From assembly GCF_002028425.1 (NCBI RefSeq), contig NZ_CP020042.1, positions 6,547,560 to 6,611,559 on the forward strand: a stretch of 64,000 nucleotides of DNA, written 5' to 3'. The stretch is from Streptomyces katrae. GTDB lineage: Bacteria > Actinomycetota > Actinomycetes > Streptomycetales > Streptomycetaceae. Shown one piece after another: positions 50,964 to 59,486 of this stretch. Position 1 is the first letter of the stretch. Each line of letters opens with the position of its first letter. The notes beneath the pieces were generated by a model, which saw nothing but the letters and a program-made list of their open reading frames with translations, was not told the origin of the DNA and did no database searches. Position numbers and translations under genes: made by a program.

Positions 50964-52628
50964 TCACACCGGCAGGGACCAGGCCTGGTCCGCCCGGTGG
51001 TCACCGCAGGCGGTCAGCCGCAGCCGTTCGGCCGCCGCGTCGGCGGTCAGGCAGGTGCCGGACGCCTCCTCCACCAGGGACCCGTCCCGCCGGTGGCGCC
51101 AGCTCTGCCCCGCCCTGCGTCCGGGCGCGCAGTCGGCCAGTTCCACCAGACCGCCCGAGCCTGCCGTGAGGCACTGCCCGGCCAGCCTCAGCCGTCCACC
51201 GCCGCCCAGGGTCCAGCGCTGGTCGGCCCCGGCGGTGCAGGCCGCCAGGACGACCGCACCGACCCCGCTGGTGCTCGCCCCGTCCGCGCACTTCGCCCCG
51301 AGGCCGTTGATCTGCCCCGTGGGCACGGGCGCCGCGCAGCCGTGCGGGGTGAGCCGCCACACCGCCGTGTCGTGCGCGGCGACCCGCCCCGTCAGCGTGT
51401 CGCCCGCCTCCGTGCGCCTCCCGGTCCACAGGTCCACGGCGTCCACCGCGCACGGGGCCGGCAGTCCGGCGTCAGCCAGCGGTACGGAGACGTCGCGGTC
51501 GGCGGCCGAGCGGTTGAGCACCGCCACGGCCCGGTCCCCGTTCGCCAGCGGCCGCACCAGCACCTCGAAGGTGGCGTTGGAGGAGACGACCGCGCCCTGC
51601 CGCCCCAGCGGATCCTGGTCCAGGCCGATCAGACGGGTGTTCCCCAGGGCCGCGAGACCGCCCGGGCTGAGCGCCGAGACGTCCGAGGAGAGGATGAACG
51701 GGGCTGCCATCATCGCCCACAGCGCCACCTGGCTGCGGCTCTCCGCGTCGGTCAGCCCGGGGGCGCCCGCGATCAGGAAGTCCGGGTCGTTCCAGTTGCC
51801 GGGGGCGGCGTAGCGGCCGAGCCAGCGGTTGTACCCGTAGTTGCCCAGCACCGAACTCCAGCGGGAAGTCTGCGGGGCGGTCGGCTTGTAGACCTTGATG
51901 TCCTTGCCCTCGCGCCACAACTGGCCGGTCTCGCCCACCCAGTCGAGGACCTTGTGCCAGTCGGCGCCGCCCCACTCGCCCTGCTGGAAGTAGGCCGGGG
52001 CGGAGGCGGAGAGCACCATCGCCCGCCCGCTGTCGCGCAGTGCCCGCGCGACGGAGTTGTACGCGTCCCGGTAGGCCTGCTCCTTGGTCTTCCCCGGGGG
52101 CACCCACAGGTTGCAGCCGTCCATCTTCACGTAGTCCACCTCCCACGAGGCGAACAGCCGGGCGTCGCGGGCGTAGTGGTCCGCGCCGCCGCCCTCGGGG
52201 GCGCCGCTGCCGGGGTAGCGCTCGCAGGTGAGCGAACCGGCGTCCTCGTAGATCCCGAACTTCAGCCCCTTGGCGTGCAGATGCCCGCCCAGCCAGGCCA
52301 TGCCGTGCGGGAACTTCACCGGGTCGGCGACCAGGTTCCCCTGCGCGTCGCGCTCCCGGCGCATCCAGCAGTCGTCCACCGTGACGGTGTCGTAGCCCTT
52401 GGCGGCGAGGCCGCTGGAGACGAGGGCGTCGGCGTTGGCGACCACCTTCGCCTCGTCGACGTCGCACATGTAGTGCGCCCAGTTGTTCCATCCCATGGGC
52501 GGGGTGAGGGCCAGCGGGGTGTCCGAGGTCGCGGTCGGCTCCGCCGTCGCGGGGGCGGGGCAGAGCGCGAGGGCGAGCAGGGCGGCCGCGGTCAGACAGG
52601 GGAGTGAGGCGCGCAGGCGAGGCGGCAC
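50964..52628 (-). CDS. Secreted GH27 alpha-galactosidase with ricin-type lectin domain
   Basis: A 554-residue enzyme. A signal peptide occupies about residues 1-30 (LPCLTAAALLALALCPAPATA). The GH27 barrel starts with LALTPPMGWNNWAHYMCDVDE and contains TVTVDDCWM, KFGIYEDAGSLTC, and VDYVKMDGCN, where Asp is the nucleophile; PGNWNDPDFLIAG carries the usual acid. A beta-sandwich domain follows, then a C-terminal ricin B-type trefoil (about 430-554) with repeated QxW-like QRWTLG, QSWRHR and QAWSLPV. It hydrolyses alpha-galactosides outside the cell. GTG 52628 with AGGAG is chosen. Divergent from a TetR gene. Confidence 0.92.
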   Translation of the reverse strand: MPPRLRASLPCLTAAALLALALCPAPATAEPTATSDTPLALTPPMGWNNWAHYMCDVDEAKVVANADALVSSGLAAKGYDTVTVDDCWMRRERDAQGNLVADPVKFPHGMAWLGGHLHAKGLKFGIYEDAGSLTCERYPGSGAPEGGGADHYARDARLFASWEVDYVKMDGCNLWVPPGKTKEQAYRDAYNSVARALRDSGRAMVLSASAPAYFQQGEWGGADWHKVLDWVGETGQLWREGKDIKVYKPTAPQTSRWSSVLGNYGYNRWLGRYAAPGNWNDPDFLIAGAPGLTDAESRSQVALWAMMAAPFILSSDVSALSPGGLAALGNTRLIGLDQDPLGRQGAVVSSNATFEVLVRPLANGDRAVAVLNRSAADRDVSVPLADAGLPAPCAVDAVDLWTGRRTEAGDTLTGRVAAHDTAVWRLTPHGCAAPVPTGQINGLGAKCADGASTSGVGAVVLAACTAGADQRWTLGGGGRLRLAGQCLTAGSGGLVELADCAPGRRAGQSWRHRRDGSLVEEASGTCLTADAAAERLRLTACGDHRADQAWSLPV

Positions 52629-52751
52629 GGGGTCTCCTTGGCGTGGTGCGTACCGACGGGGATCGTGCCTCAGTGCAGCGGGGTGACCACGCACTGTCAA
52701 CAGGGGTCGGTGGTTATGGACCGATGACCAGCAATATGGCCGCAGTCGGTA

Positions 52752-52829
52752 TCACACAGTCGTGTCACACAGTCGTGTCACACAGTCGTGTCACACAGTC
52801 GTGTCACGCGGTCGTGTCACGCGGTCGTG
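52752..52829. repeat. Six tandem 13 bp repeats between alpha-galactosidase and TetR genes
   Basis: The unit TCACACAGTCGTG occurs four times in perfect tandem (52752-52803), then twice as TCACGCGGTCGTG (52804-52829); a diverged seventh follows (TCATACGG...CCGTG to 52847). The unit junction GTGTCACAC is near-palindromic, so each boundary resembles an operator half-site pair. The array lies 85-160 bases upstream of the TetR start and 124-200 bases upstream of the alpha-galactosidase start. Confidence 0.85.
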
Positions 52830-52900
52830 TCATACGGCCCGGCCGTGTCACCCCGCAGCACCGGGGGCCTCGGAGAGACGCCGTATGTGACGCTGGCTGA

Positions 52901-52906
52901 TACGGT
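52901..52906 (+). promoter_or_regulatory. -10 box of leaderless TetR promoter
   Basis: TACGGT, seven bases (gtatctc), then ATG 52914. It overlaps the right arm of a CCGTAT-N13-ATACGG dyad (52881-52905), a possible operator. Confidence 0.5.
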
Positions 52907-52913
52907 GTATCTC

Positions 52914-53555
52914 ATGCCGAGAAGATCAGCGGCCCTCGACCGGGCCACCCCCGAGGCCATCGCCGTCGCCGCGCTGCGCATCCTCGACGAGGAAGGGCCC
53001 GGGGCCCTGAGCTTCCGCGCCCTCGCCGACCGCCTGGAGGTCTCCCACGCCACCGTCCAGCGCCGCTGCACCGACCTCGCCGGCCTGCTGGACCTGTGCA
53101 CCGAGCACCTGGCGGCCCGGCTCCCCGACATCCCCGCCGGCACCGACTGGGCCGAGGCCGCCGAGCAGCGGTTCGGCGCCCTCTACCGGCTCCTCACCGC
53201 CCACCCCGGGCTGCTCGTCCTGCGCGGCGGACGCCCCTGGCTCGGCCGCCAGCTGCTGGCCCGCCTCGTCGAACCCGCCCTCGCCGACAGCGTCGCCGCC
53301 GGCATGACCCGCGTCGAGGCCATGACCGTCTACCGCCGGATGTACCTGCTCACCCTGGGCTGCGCCGCCTTCGTCGACCACCGGGACCCCGCCGGGGCCA
53401 CCGCCGCCTCACGGGCCGCGCTCGCCGCGCTCGACCCGGCCGAGTTCCCGGTACTCGGCGGCGCTCCCGCCGAGCTGCTGCCCCCGCTGACCGACCACGA
53501 GGTCTACTACGGCGCCCTGCGCCAGCTCATCGCCGCCGCCCGGCCCACTGCCTGA
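52914..53555 (+). CDS. TetR family regulator
   Basis: A 213-residue regulator with HTH at about 15-58 (LRILDEEGPGALSFRALADRLEVSHATVQRRCTD) and a TetR_C-like helical domain. The recognition helix ends VQRRCTD, unlike the usual LYRHF. No Shine-Dalgarno sequence; a leaderless promoter is likely. It is 41 bases upstream of the dehydratase-like gene, which probably belongs to the same transcript, and divergent from the alpha-galactosidase gene. Confidence 0.88.
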   Translation: MPRRSAALDRATPEAIAVAALRILDEEGPGALSFRALADRLEVSHATVQRRCTDLAGLLDLCTEHLAARLPDIPAGTDWAEAAEQRFGALYRLLTAHPGLLVLRGGRPWLGRQLLARLVEPALADSVAAGMTRVEAMTVYRRMYLLTLGCAAFVDHRDPAGATAASRAALAALDPAEFPVLGGAPAELLPPLTDHEVYYGALRQLIAAARPTA

Positions 53556-53596
53556 CCCGCCCCCAGTCCCGCCCCACCCGAGAGAGGCCGCCCGCC

Positions 53597-54517
53597 ATGG
53601 AACAGCAGCTCGACTACGCAGCCGTCCGCGCCGCCGCCGTCCGCACGGCCGGGGCCGTCCGGCCCGTCGCCGTCGCGCCCGCCGCCAAGGCCCTCTGGTA
53701 CGCCCTGGAGCACCTGCAGCACACCGGCTCCTTCAAGGCCCGGGGCGCCCACAACTTCCTCGCCGCCCACCGCGAGGCCGGCGCCCTCCCGGAGGCCGGG
53801 GTCACCATCGCCTCCGGCGGCAACGCCGGCCTCGCCTGCGCCTGGGCGGCCCGCGCCCAGGGCGTCCCCGCCACCGTCTTCCTCCCCGTCACCGCCCCCC
53901 GCGTCAAGGTGGACCGGCTGCGCGGATACGGGGCCGACGTACGCCTCGTCGGCGACCGCTACGCCGATGCCCTGGAGGCCTGCCACCGGTTCGCGGCGGA
54001 CAGCGGCGCCGTCGGCAGCCACGCCTACGACCACCCGCTGATCGCGGCCGGCGCCGGAACCCTCCTCGACGAGATCCGGGCCGCGCTGCCCGGACTGGAC
54101 ACCGTCGTCGTGGCGGTCGGCGGCGGCGGGCTGTTCGCCGGCGTCGCCGCCGCCGCGCGGGCCCACGGCGTACGGGTGGTGGCGGCCGAACCCGAGAACT
54201 GCCGGGCCCTGAACGCCGCCCTGGAGGCCGGCCGCCCCGTCGACGTCCCCGTGGACTCCGTGGCCGCCGACTCCCTCGGCGCCACCCGGGTCTCCGCCGA
54301 CGCCCTGGACGCCGTCCGGCAGGACAACGCCCTGTCCGTCCTCGTGCCGGACGCCGCCATCACCGCCGCCCGGCGCGCCCTCTGGGAGGAGCACCGGATC
54401 GTCGTCGAAGCCGCCGCGGCCACCGCCCTGGCGGCCGTCCGCACCGCGCCGCAGCCCCTGGGCGAGCGGGTCGCCGTCGTCCTGTGCGGGGCGAACACCG
54501 ACCCCGCGGACCTCTGA
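53597..54517 (+). CDS. Threonine/serine dehydratase-like PLP enzyme
   Basis: A 306-residue fold-type II PLP enzyme. The PLP Lys is in GSFKARGAHNFL (about residue 42), the phosphate loop IASGGNAGLACAWAA, and VVAVGGGGLFAGVAAAA the Gly-rich loop. VLCGANTDPADL ends the protein. It lacks a regulatory ACT domain, so a catabolic threonine/serine dehydratase or racemase is likely. AGAGG precedes ATG 53597. Probably co-transcribed with the upstream TetR gene. Confidence 0.88.
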   Translation: MEQQLDYAAVRAAAVRTAGAVRPVAVAPAAKALWYALEHLQHTGSFKARGAHNFLAAHREAGALPEAGVTIASGGNAGLACAWAARAQGVPATVFLPVTAPRVKVDRLRGYGADVRLVGDRYADALEACHRFAADSGAVGSHAYDHPLIAAGAGTLLDEIRAALPGLDTVVVAVGGGGLFAGVAAAARAHGVRVVAAEPENCRALNAALEAGRPVDVPVDSVAADSLGATRVSADALDAVRQDNALSVLVPDAAITAARRALWEEHRIVVEAAAATALAAVRTAPQPLGERVAVVLCGANTDPADL

Positions 54518-54545
54518 CCCCGACGGCCCCCGGGGCCGGCCCCCG

Positions 54546-54788
54546 CTACCGCCCGCGGCCGTCGAGCTCCGCGGCCGACCGGGCCAGCCCCTCGGCCGCC
54601 CGGGTGCAGCGCAGCGCGAGCTCGTCGACCCGGGCGCGGAAGAGGTCGGCCTGCGGCCCCTTCCAGTCCAGGCCCGCGCAGGCCCCGCGCAGCCGCTCCG
54701 CCCGCTCCCGCAGCGCCGCGGCGTGGGAGCGCAGCCCCTCGGCGGCACCGCGCGGCCCGGCCTGCGCCCCGTACGGCCGCCCGCTCAC
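54546..54788 (-). CDS. WXG100-like small helical protein, last gene of the alpha-dioxygenase operon
   Basis: An 80-residue protein predicted as two helices joined by a turn holding WKG (Trp42-Gly44), followed by PQADLFRARVDEL; the W-x-G, with a Phe eight residues later, is the arrangement of WXG100/ESAT-6 proteins. Those are secreted by type VII systems or act as partners and chaperones. Its GTG overlaps the stop of the alpha-dioxygenase-like gene (GTGA), so it is translated with it. No type VII machinery is in the window. A role as a binding partner of the enzyme is speculative. Confidence 0.65.
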   Translation of the reverse strand: MSGRPYGAQAGPRGAAEGLRSHAAALRERAERLRGACAGLDWKGPQADLFRARVDELALRCTRAAEGLARSAAELDGRGR

Positions 54789-56704
54789 CCCTGCCCCTTC
54801 CACGGGGCGAACGCGTTGGACACGCCGTCCAGGTGCGGCGCCAGCTCGGGGTGGTGGCGCAGCAGCACCGTCACCATCGAGTTCTCGTCGACCCAGCGCA
54901 GCCCCTCGGCGGTGTACACCTCCGGCCGGTAGTCGGTGGTGAAGAACCGGTCGCTCTTGAGCCGGCGGGTGGCCATCAGCGCGAAGATCCTGAACAGGGT
55001 GTCGCTGAACCCGAAGCCCGCCGGCCGCGGTTCGGCGAGGTTGCCGACCAGCGTGTCCACGCGGTCGAGGCGGCCGTCGTAGACCTCCCGCAGCAGCGGG
55101 GTGTCGGCCGGATGGCCGCCGGTCAGCTCCTCGAACGAGGTGACCGGGCGCTTGCGCAGCATCTGCCGGTAGGCGTTGTAGCGGGGGATGCCGCGCTCGC
55201 GGTCCCGCAGGACGTCCACCGTCCCGAGGTCGATGCGCTCGCCGGACAGCCGGGTGAAGTTCCGCAGCGCGTCCGGGTGGTTGTGCAGCACCAGGGCGCC
55301 GGGGTGCTGCACGCCGAAGCTGTACAGCAGGTCGCTCGTGCCGAACTCGTCCACCGCCGTGCGGGTGGTGGCGCCCTGCATGTCGTCGAAGCCGACGACC
55401 TTGCGGACCGTGCCGCCCCGGTGTTCGCGGACGGTGATCTCGTCGGGGATCAGCGGGTGCAGCCGGTACGCCGACACGAACTCCTCCGTCATGGAGAACG
55501 GCGCCGCGTGGTGGTCGGTGGCGGAGCCCAGGGTCCCGCTCAGCACCTCGCCGCCGATCCGCCCGAAGGTCCTCGTCACCCAACGGGGCAGCAGGCCGTA
55601 CCAGTTGGAGCGCATGGCGTGGTGCAGCACCGGGTGGTCGAGGATGGCAGGGGTCCACTCCACCGTGTGGATCTTCGCCATCAGGGCGGTGTTGACCAGC
55701 CGCGCGGTGTGGAAGAGCCGTTCGTCGTCCCAGGTGGGGTGGTGGGAGCGGATCAGATCGCAGATCGCGTTGTGCTCCTTCGCGAACAGCGTGTGCAGCA
55801 GCGACAGGCCGGTCCAGTAGTCGCTGTTCATCCCGGTCGCGTCGAGGCAGTCCATCCCGGGCCGCGGGTCCCGGGGCAGCCGGCCGTCCTCCAGGACCAG
55901 CCGGCCCTGCTCGCCGGTGCGCAGGGAGCGGCAGCGCGCCTCGTCCGAACCGTAGATCTGCGAGCCGTCCCACCAGTGGGTGACGGTGTTCTCGTACGTC
56001 GGCGGGGCGCCGGGGGTGGTGTGCGCGACGGGGTCGGGGCGGGTGCGGTTGACCCGCATCGGGCAGGTGCCGCCCCGCTGCGCCCAGTCGTCGTCGGCGG
56101 CGAGCGGGACGGTGAAGGGCTCGGCCTCCTCGTTGTCCCCGTGGTTGGCCCAGCCGTGGTTCTGGAACTGGATCCAGGCGGCGGCCAGCAGGTTGAGCGT
56201 GGGCGCCGGGACGAAGCCCCGCCGGGCCAGCAGCTCCCGGCTGACCTCGCGGGGGCTGGGCGTCATCAGGGCCTCGTCCTCGTCCGGACGGGCCAGCTCC
56301 AGCGGGGAGTTGCGGTCCAGCCGGGTGCCCGCCCGGCCCATGTCCACGTCGAACGGATCGTAGCCCGAGCCGTCGTACGAGCGGTGCGGCGCGAGGTGGG
56401 GGGTGGGGCGGCGGTCGCGCTCGCCGCCCGCGCCGAAGGTGTCGTGCAGGTTGAGGCGGCGCAGGTCCTCGCGGATCACGGCGAGGTTCATCAGGCCCAG
56501 GGCGTGCGGCAGTTCGTACCACTCGTGGGTGCGGTTGACCCGGGCGAAGACCGCCGACTCCAGCCGCTCCAGGAGGCCGGGCGGGCCGTACGGACGGGGG
56601 GCCGCGGGCGGCGGCGTGCCGGGGCCGGACCGCCCGGCCTGGCCGGGCAGCGGCCCGGCGGCGTCGGGGGCCGCCTGCGGGGTGGTGTCGGTGGTGTCGG
56701 TCAT
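54785..56704 (-). CDS. Fatty-acid alpha-dioxygenase-like haem peroxidase
   Basis: A 639-residue protein of the animal haem peroxidase superfamily that resembles plant alpha-dioxygenase (DOX1) throughout, in length as well. Shared-looking blocks include DMGRAGTRLDRN (about 121), LLAAAWIQFQNHGW with distal His183, RLVNTALMAKIHTVEWTPAI (about 335-354), NWYGLL, FSMTEEFVSAYRLHPLIP with the radical Tyr413 and proximal haem His416, RDRERGIPRYN, and SDRFFTTDY. DOX1 oxygenates fatty acids at C2 to 2-hydroperoxides. The residue after the distal His is Gly instead of Asp. No signal peptide. Downstream of the lipase gene, nine bases apart. Confidence 0.85.
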   Translation of the reverse strand: MTDTTDTTPQAAPDAAGPLPGQAGRSGPGTPPPAAPRPYGPPGLLERLESAVFARVNRTHEWYELPHALGLMNLAVIREDLRRLNLHDTFGAGGERDRRPTPHLAPHRSYDGSGYDPFDVDMGRAGTRLDRNSPLELARPDEDEALMTPSPREVSRELLARRGFVPAPTLNLLAAAWIQFQNHGWANHGDNEEAEPFTVPLAADDDWAQRGGTCPMRVNRTRPDPVAHTTPGAPPTYENTVTHWWDGSQIYGSDEARCRSLRTGEQGRLVLEDGRLPRDPRPGMDCLDATGMNSDYWTGLSLLHTLFAKEHNAICDLIRSHHPTWDDERLFHTARLVNTALMAKIHTVEWTPAILDHPVLHHAMRSNWYGLLPRWVTRTFGRIGGEVLSGTLGSATDHHAAPFSMTEEFVSAYRLHPLIPDEITVREHRGGTVRKVVGFDDMQGATTRTAVDEFGTSDLLYSFGVQHPGALVLHNHPDALRNFTRLSGERIDLGTVDVLRDRERGIPRYNAYRQMLRKRPVTSFEELTGGHPADTPLLREVYDGRLDRVDTLVGNLAEPRPAGFGFSDTLFRIFALMATRRLKSDRFFTTDYRPEVYTAEGLRWVDENSMVTVLLRHHPELAPHLDGVSNAFAPWKGQG

Positions 56705-56713
56705 ACGGGGTCC

Positions 56714-58090
56714 TCAGCGGTCGTGGAGGGTGAACAGGTGTGTGCCGGTGACCCGGCCGCGGAAGGCGGCGAGTGCGGAGTCGACGCGGGTGCGGGCGTG
56801 GGGGACGTCGTGCTCCAGGTTGTGCGCGTACCGCTCGGCGGCGTGGCACAGCGGGAACGCGTGGGTGTCGTCCTTCCAGGTGAACTCGGTGAACTCGGCG
56901 GGCAGTTTGTAGGCCGACACGGGAGAGCGGCCCTCCAGGCTCGGCACGATGTCGTGCTCGTTGACGAGCGAGAACACCCGGGTACGCGGATCCGCGGCCC
57001 TCTTGTGGTCGACGGGCGACCCGATCGCGACCACGTGCGTGACCGTGTACAGGGCGTTGAAGTCCCGGCTCGACGCCAGGTTCATGGCGGTGAGCCCGCC
57101 CTGGCTGTGCCCGACCAGCGCCAGCTCCGACCCGGAGGGCACCAGCCGGTGCAGGGCCCGGCGCACGGCGCGGGTGTAGGCGGTGTCGGCGGAGCCCATC
57201 GCGTTGCAGCTGCCCACCAGGTCCTGGGGGCTCTCCTGGTTGAACCCCTTTCCCATCCCGGCGAGTTGCACCACGAACCGGCGCGTCCCGTCCGGGCCGG
57301 ACACCTGCTGGACGAGGAGCAGCCCGCGGGTGCCGAGATGGCCGATGTTGCGGACGTAGCCGACGATGGTGCCCGAGCTGTCGATCCGCTCCAGCAGCTC
57401 CGCCGACGGGGTGTGGGGTTCGGCGCGACCCCTGCCCCGGTCGAGGAAGGACCAGAGCGCGGCGGCGGTGCCGAGCATGAAGTCGGAGGTCAGGGGCCGG
57501 TTGGTGGCGATCTGCCAGCCGGCGGTGTCGTTGAAGGGGTTCTCGTCGGTCAGCGCGTTCCAGGCCATGATGTCCGCGAAGGACGGCGCCAGCAGCGCCA
57601 GCGCGTACTCGGCCCCCTTCTCGGTCAGCAGCCCCTTGAACACCCGGACGGCCTCGGCCTGCCGGTCCTCGTCGATGGCGCGCAGCACCCGCGAGGTGGT
57701 GGGGTTGGCCAGCAGCTCCGGGTGGCGCACGGCGGCCGCCCGGATCCGCGCCTTGAGCCCGGCCACGGCGAGGCTGACGGCCAGGCTCTCCCGGCTGGTG
57801 AGCACCCCGGCCAGCCAGAGCGCCCCGGCGAGCGGGGTGCGCCCGTGCGGGGCCCAGCCGAAGCCCCGCGGGTCCAGCAGGGTCCGCAGCAGGCCGCGCT
57901 GGGCGGCCCGGGCCCGCCGCGGTCCGGCCGCGGCCAGCGGCAGCCGGGGGCCGAGGGCGAGCCGGGAGGCGTAGCGCGCGGCCTCACGCACGGCCTCGGC
58001 CGCCCCGGCCAGCTCGCGGCAGACGTGGTGCAGGGAGTCGACGTCCGGCTCGGTGACGGCCGCGGCGGCCTCGGGCACGGCTTCGGGCAC
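56714..58090 (-). CDS. Class 3-type lipase/alpha-beta hydrolase of the alpha-dioxygenase operon
   Basis: A 458-residue protein. The N-terminal half (about 1-230) is helical with a hydrophobic patch (TPLAGALWLAGVLTS, ESLAVSLAVAGL) that could touch membrane. The lipase domain follows: ELALVGHSQGGLTAMNLA gives the nucleophile Ser329, LVNEHDIVPSLEG the likely Asp, and DTHAFPLCHAAERYAH the His. It has no signal peptide. It would release fatty acids from an internal lipid. GTG 58090 behind GAGGAG is preferred to the long upstream frame. Neighbours: a P450 upstream (43 bases) and the dioxygenase downstream. Confidence 0.78.
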   Translation of the reverse strand: MPEAVPEAAAAVTEPDVDSLHHVCRELAGAAEAVREAARYASRLALGPRLPLAAAGPRRARAAQRGLLRTLLDPRGFGWAPHGRTPLAGALWLAGVLTSRESLAVSLAVAGLKARIRAAAVRHPELLANPTTSRVLRAIDEDRQAEAVRVFKGLLTEKGAEYALALLAPSFADIMAWNALTDENPFNDTAGWQIATNRPLTSDFMLGTAAALWSFLDRGRGRAEPHTPSAELLERIDSSGTIVGYVRNIGHLGTRGLLLVQQVSGPDGTRRFVVQLAGMGKGFNQESPQDLVGSCNAMGSADTAYTRAVRRALHRLVPSGSELALVGHSQGGLTAMNLASSRDFNALYTVTHVVAIGSPVDHKRAADPRTRVFSLVNEHDIVPSLEGRSPVSAYKLPAEFTEFTWKDDTHAFPLCHAAERYAHNLEHDVPHARTRVDSALAAFRGRVTGTHLFTLHDR

Positions 58091-58133
58091 GGGGTGCTCC
58101 TCTTCGGGGCAGACGGGACTTTGACGACAGGCC

Positions 58134-59486
58134 CTACGGGCGGCCGAGGCGGAGCCGGATGCCGGCCGTGTCGACGATGCCCGGCAGCGGACGGCCGGTG
58201 TCGAGGACCGGGCGGGCTCCGGTGAGCCGGTTGCCGCGCAGCACCTCGGCGCAGACCAGCGAGGACAGCAGCAGCCCGAGCCGGTCGCCGGGGCAGCGGC
58301 CGGCACCCTGGCTGAACGGGGCCGTCCGGGGGTCCAGGTCGGCGCCCGGGACCAGCCAGCGGCCCGGTGCGAACAGGTGCCCGCCCGGCACCCGGCCGGG
58401 GTCGCGCTGGTGGAAGCCGATGGGGACGAGGACGGTGGTCCCCGCCGGGTGGCGCACCCCGCGCCACTCGGTTTCGGCGCGGGTGACCCGTACCAGGTCG
58501 GGCACGACCGGGTACAGCCGCAGCGACTCCTGCACGCAGGCCCGCAGCCGGGGCAGTCCGGGGGTGCCCGCCGCGATCTCCGCGCGCACCTCGTCCTGTT
58601 CGGCGGGGTGGGCGGCCAGCAGGAGCAGGGTGCGGATGACGACCGGCGCGCAGACCTCGATGGCCAGCAGCCAGTGGTGGGTCTGTCCGAGCGGGTCGGT
58701 GCCCTCGGGGGAGGGGGCGCTCAGGGCGCGGGCGGCCAGGGTGTGCTCCGGCGCGCCGTCCGCGTACCGGGCGATCCGTTCCTCCGCCCGCGCGTACAGG
58801 GCCCGGTTGGCCCCGGGCCGGCTCTTGCCCATCCAGTTGGCCTGGTCGCGCAACGTGGTGAGCCAGCCCGCGAGTTCCGTGTCGTCCGCCGCCCGGTCGC
58901 CGAGGACGATCCGGCGGGAGATCCGGGCCAGGGCGGTGCCCAGGCGGGGGAAGCCGAGGACGGTGGCGGCGGTGAGCGGCCGGCACTCCTCGGCGACGAT
59001 CCGCTGGTACTCGGCGCAGTCGGGGTGGATGTCCTGACCGGCGGCCAGGGCACGGTCGTTGACCTCGCGGCGGTCCTCGCGCAGCTGCCCGTGCGAGCAG
59101 ATGACGCCGGTCGGCTCGAACACGGAGAGGCTGTCGAGCTTGTCCCGGGCGTCCATGGCGAGGACGTCCATGGGTTCGGCGAAGAACCGTGCGATGTCCT
59201 CCTCGTCGAAGAGGACGAGCATCTCGCCGGAGAGGGCGCGCACCAGGACCGGCGCCCCGCCGTGCCGGGCCCGCATCGCCCGCAGCGTGGCGTTCGACCA
59301 GGCGGGCTGGTTCAGCCGGGAGTACAGGGCCACCACCCCGAACCGGGGGCTGGCGACGCCGCGTACGAAGACCGGCAGGGTGTGGGTGGCCATGAAGCGG
59401 ACTGTCTCCGACAGGCCCGCCCGGGCCGGCGGCCGCGGCGGTGTCCCGGGGCGGGCGGCCTCGCGGGTCTCGGTGGAGTGGGTCAT
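58134..59486 (-). CDS. Cytochrome P450 with non-canonical I helix
   Basis: A 450-residue P450. ExxR lies in QESLRLYPVVP, the 'PERF' region in FAPGRWL, and the haem loop is FSQGAGRCPGDRLG with Cys398. The I-helix region reads LLAIEVCAPVVIRTLLLLAA instead of (A/G)GxD/E-T-T/S, so the acid-alcohol pair that activates O2 is missing. Such loss is known in peroxygenases (CYP152) and in hydroperoxide-rearranging P450s (CYP74, CYP5, CYP8), which act on fatty-acid peroxides. A peroxide substrate fits the adjacent dioxygenase. ATG 59486 overlaps the upstream stop (ATGA). No ferredoxin gene is in this operon. Confidence 0.85.
   Translation of the reverse strand: MTHSTETREAARPGTPPRPPARAGLSETVRFMATHTLPVFVRGVASPRFGVVALYSRLNQPAWSNATLRAMRARHGGAPVLVRALSGEMLVLFDEEDIARFFAEPMDVLAMDARDKLDSLSVFEPTGVICSHGQLREDRREVNDRALAAGQDIHPDCAEYQRIVAEECRPLTAATVLGFPRLGTALARISRRIVLGDRAADDTELAGWLTTLRDQANWMGKSRPGANRALYARAEERIARYADGAPEHTLAARALSAPSPEGTDPLGQTHHWLLAIEVCAPVVIRTLLLLAAHPAEQDEVRAEIAAGTPGLPRLRACVQESLRLYPVVPDLVRVTRAETEWRGVRHPAGTTVLVPIGFHQRDPGRVPGGHLFAPGRWLVPGADLDPRTAPFSQGAGRCPGDRLGLLLSSLVCAEVLRGNRLTGARPVLDTGRPLPGIVDTAGIRLRLGRP

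Noticed and set aside
52752..52847. CRISPR-like array
   Set aside because: Units are 13 bp in direct tandem without spacers, and there are no cas genes.
54833..58225. 1130-codon plus-strand open frame
   Set aside because: Antisense to the dioxygenase and lipase genes. The composition is low-complexity (Val/Gly/Arg/His), and it has no domains or ribosome-binding site.
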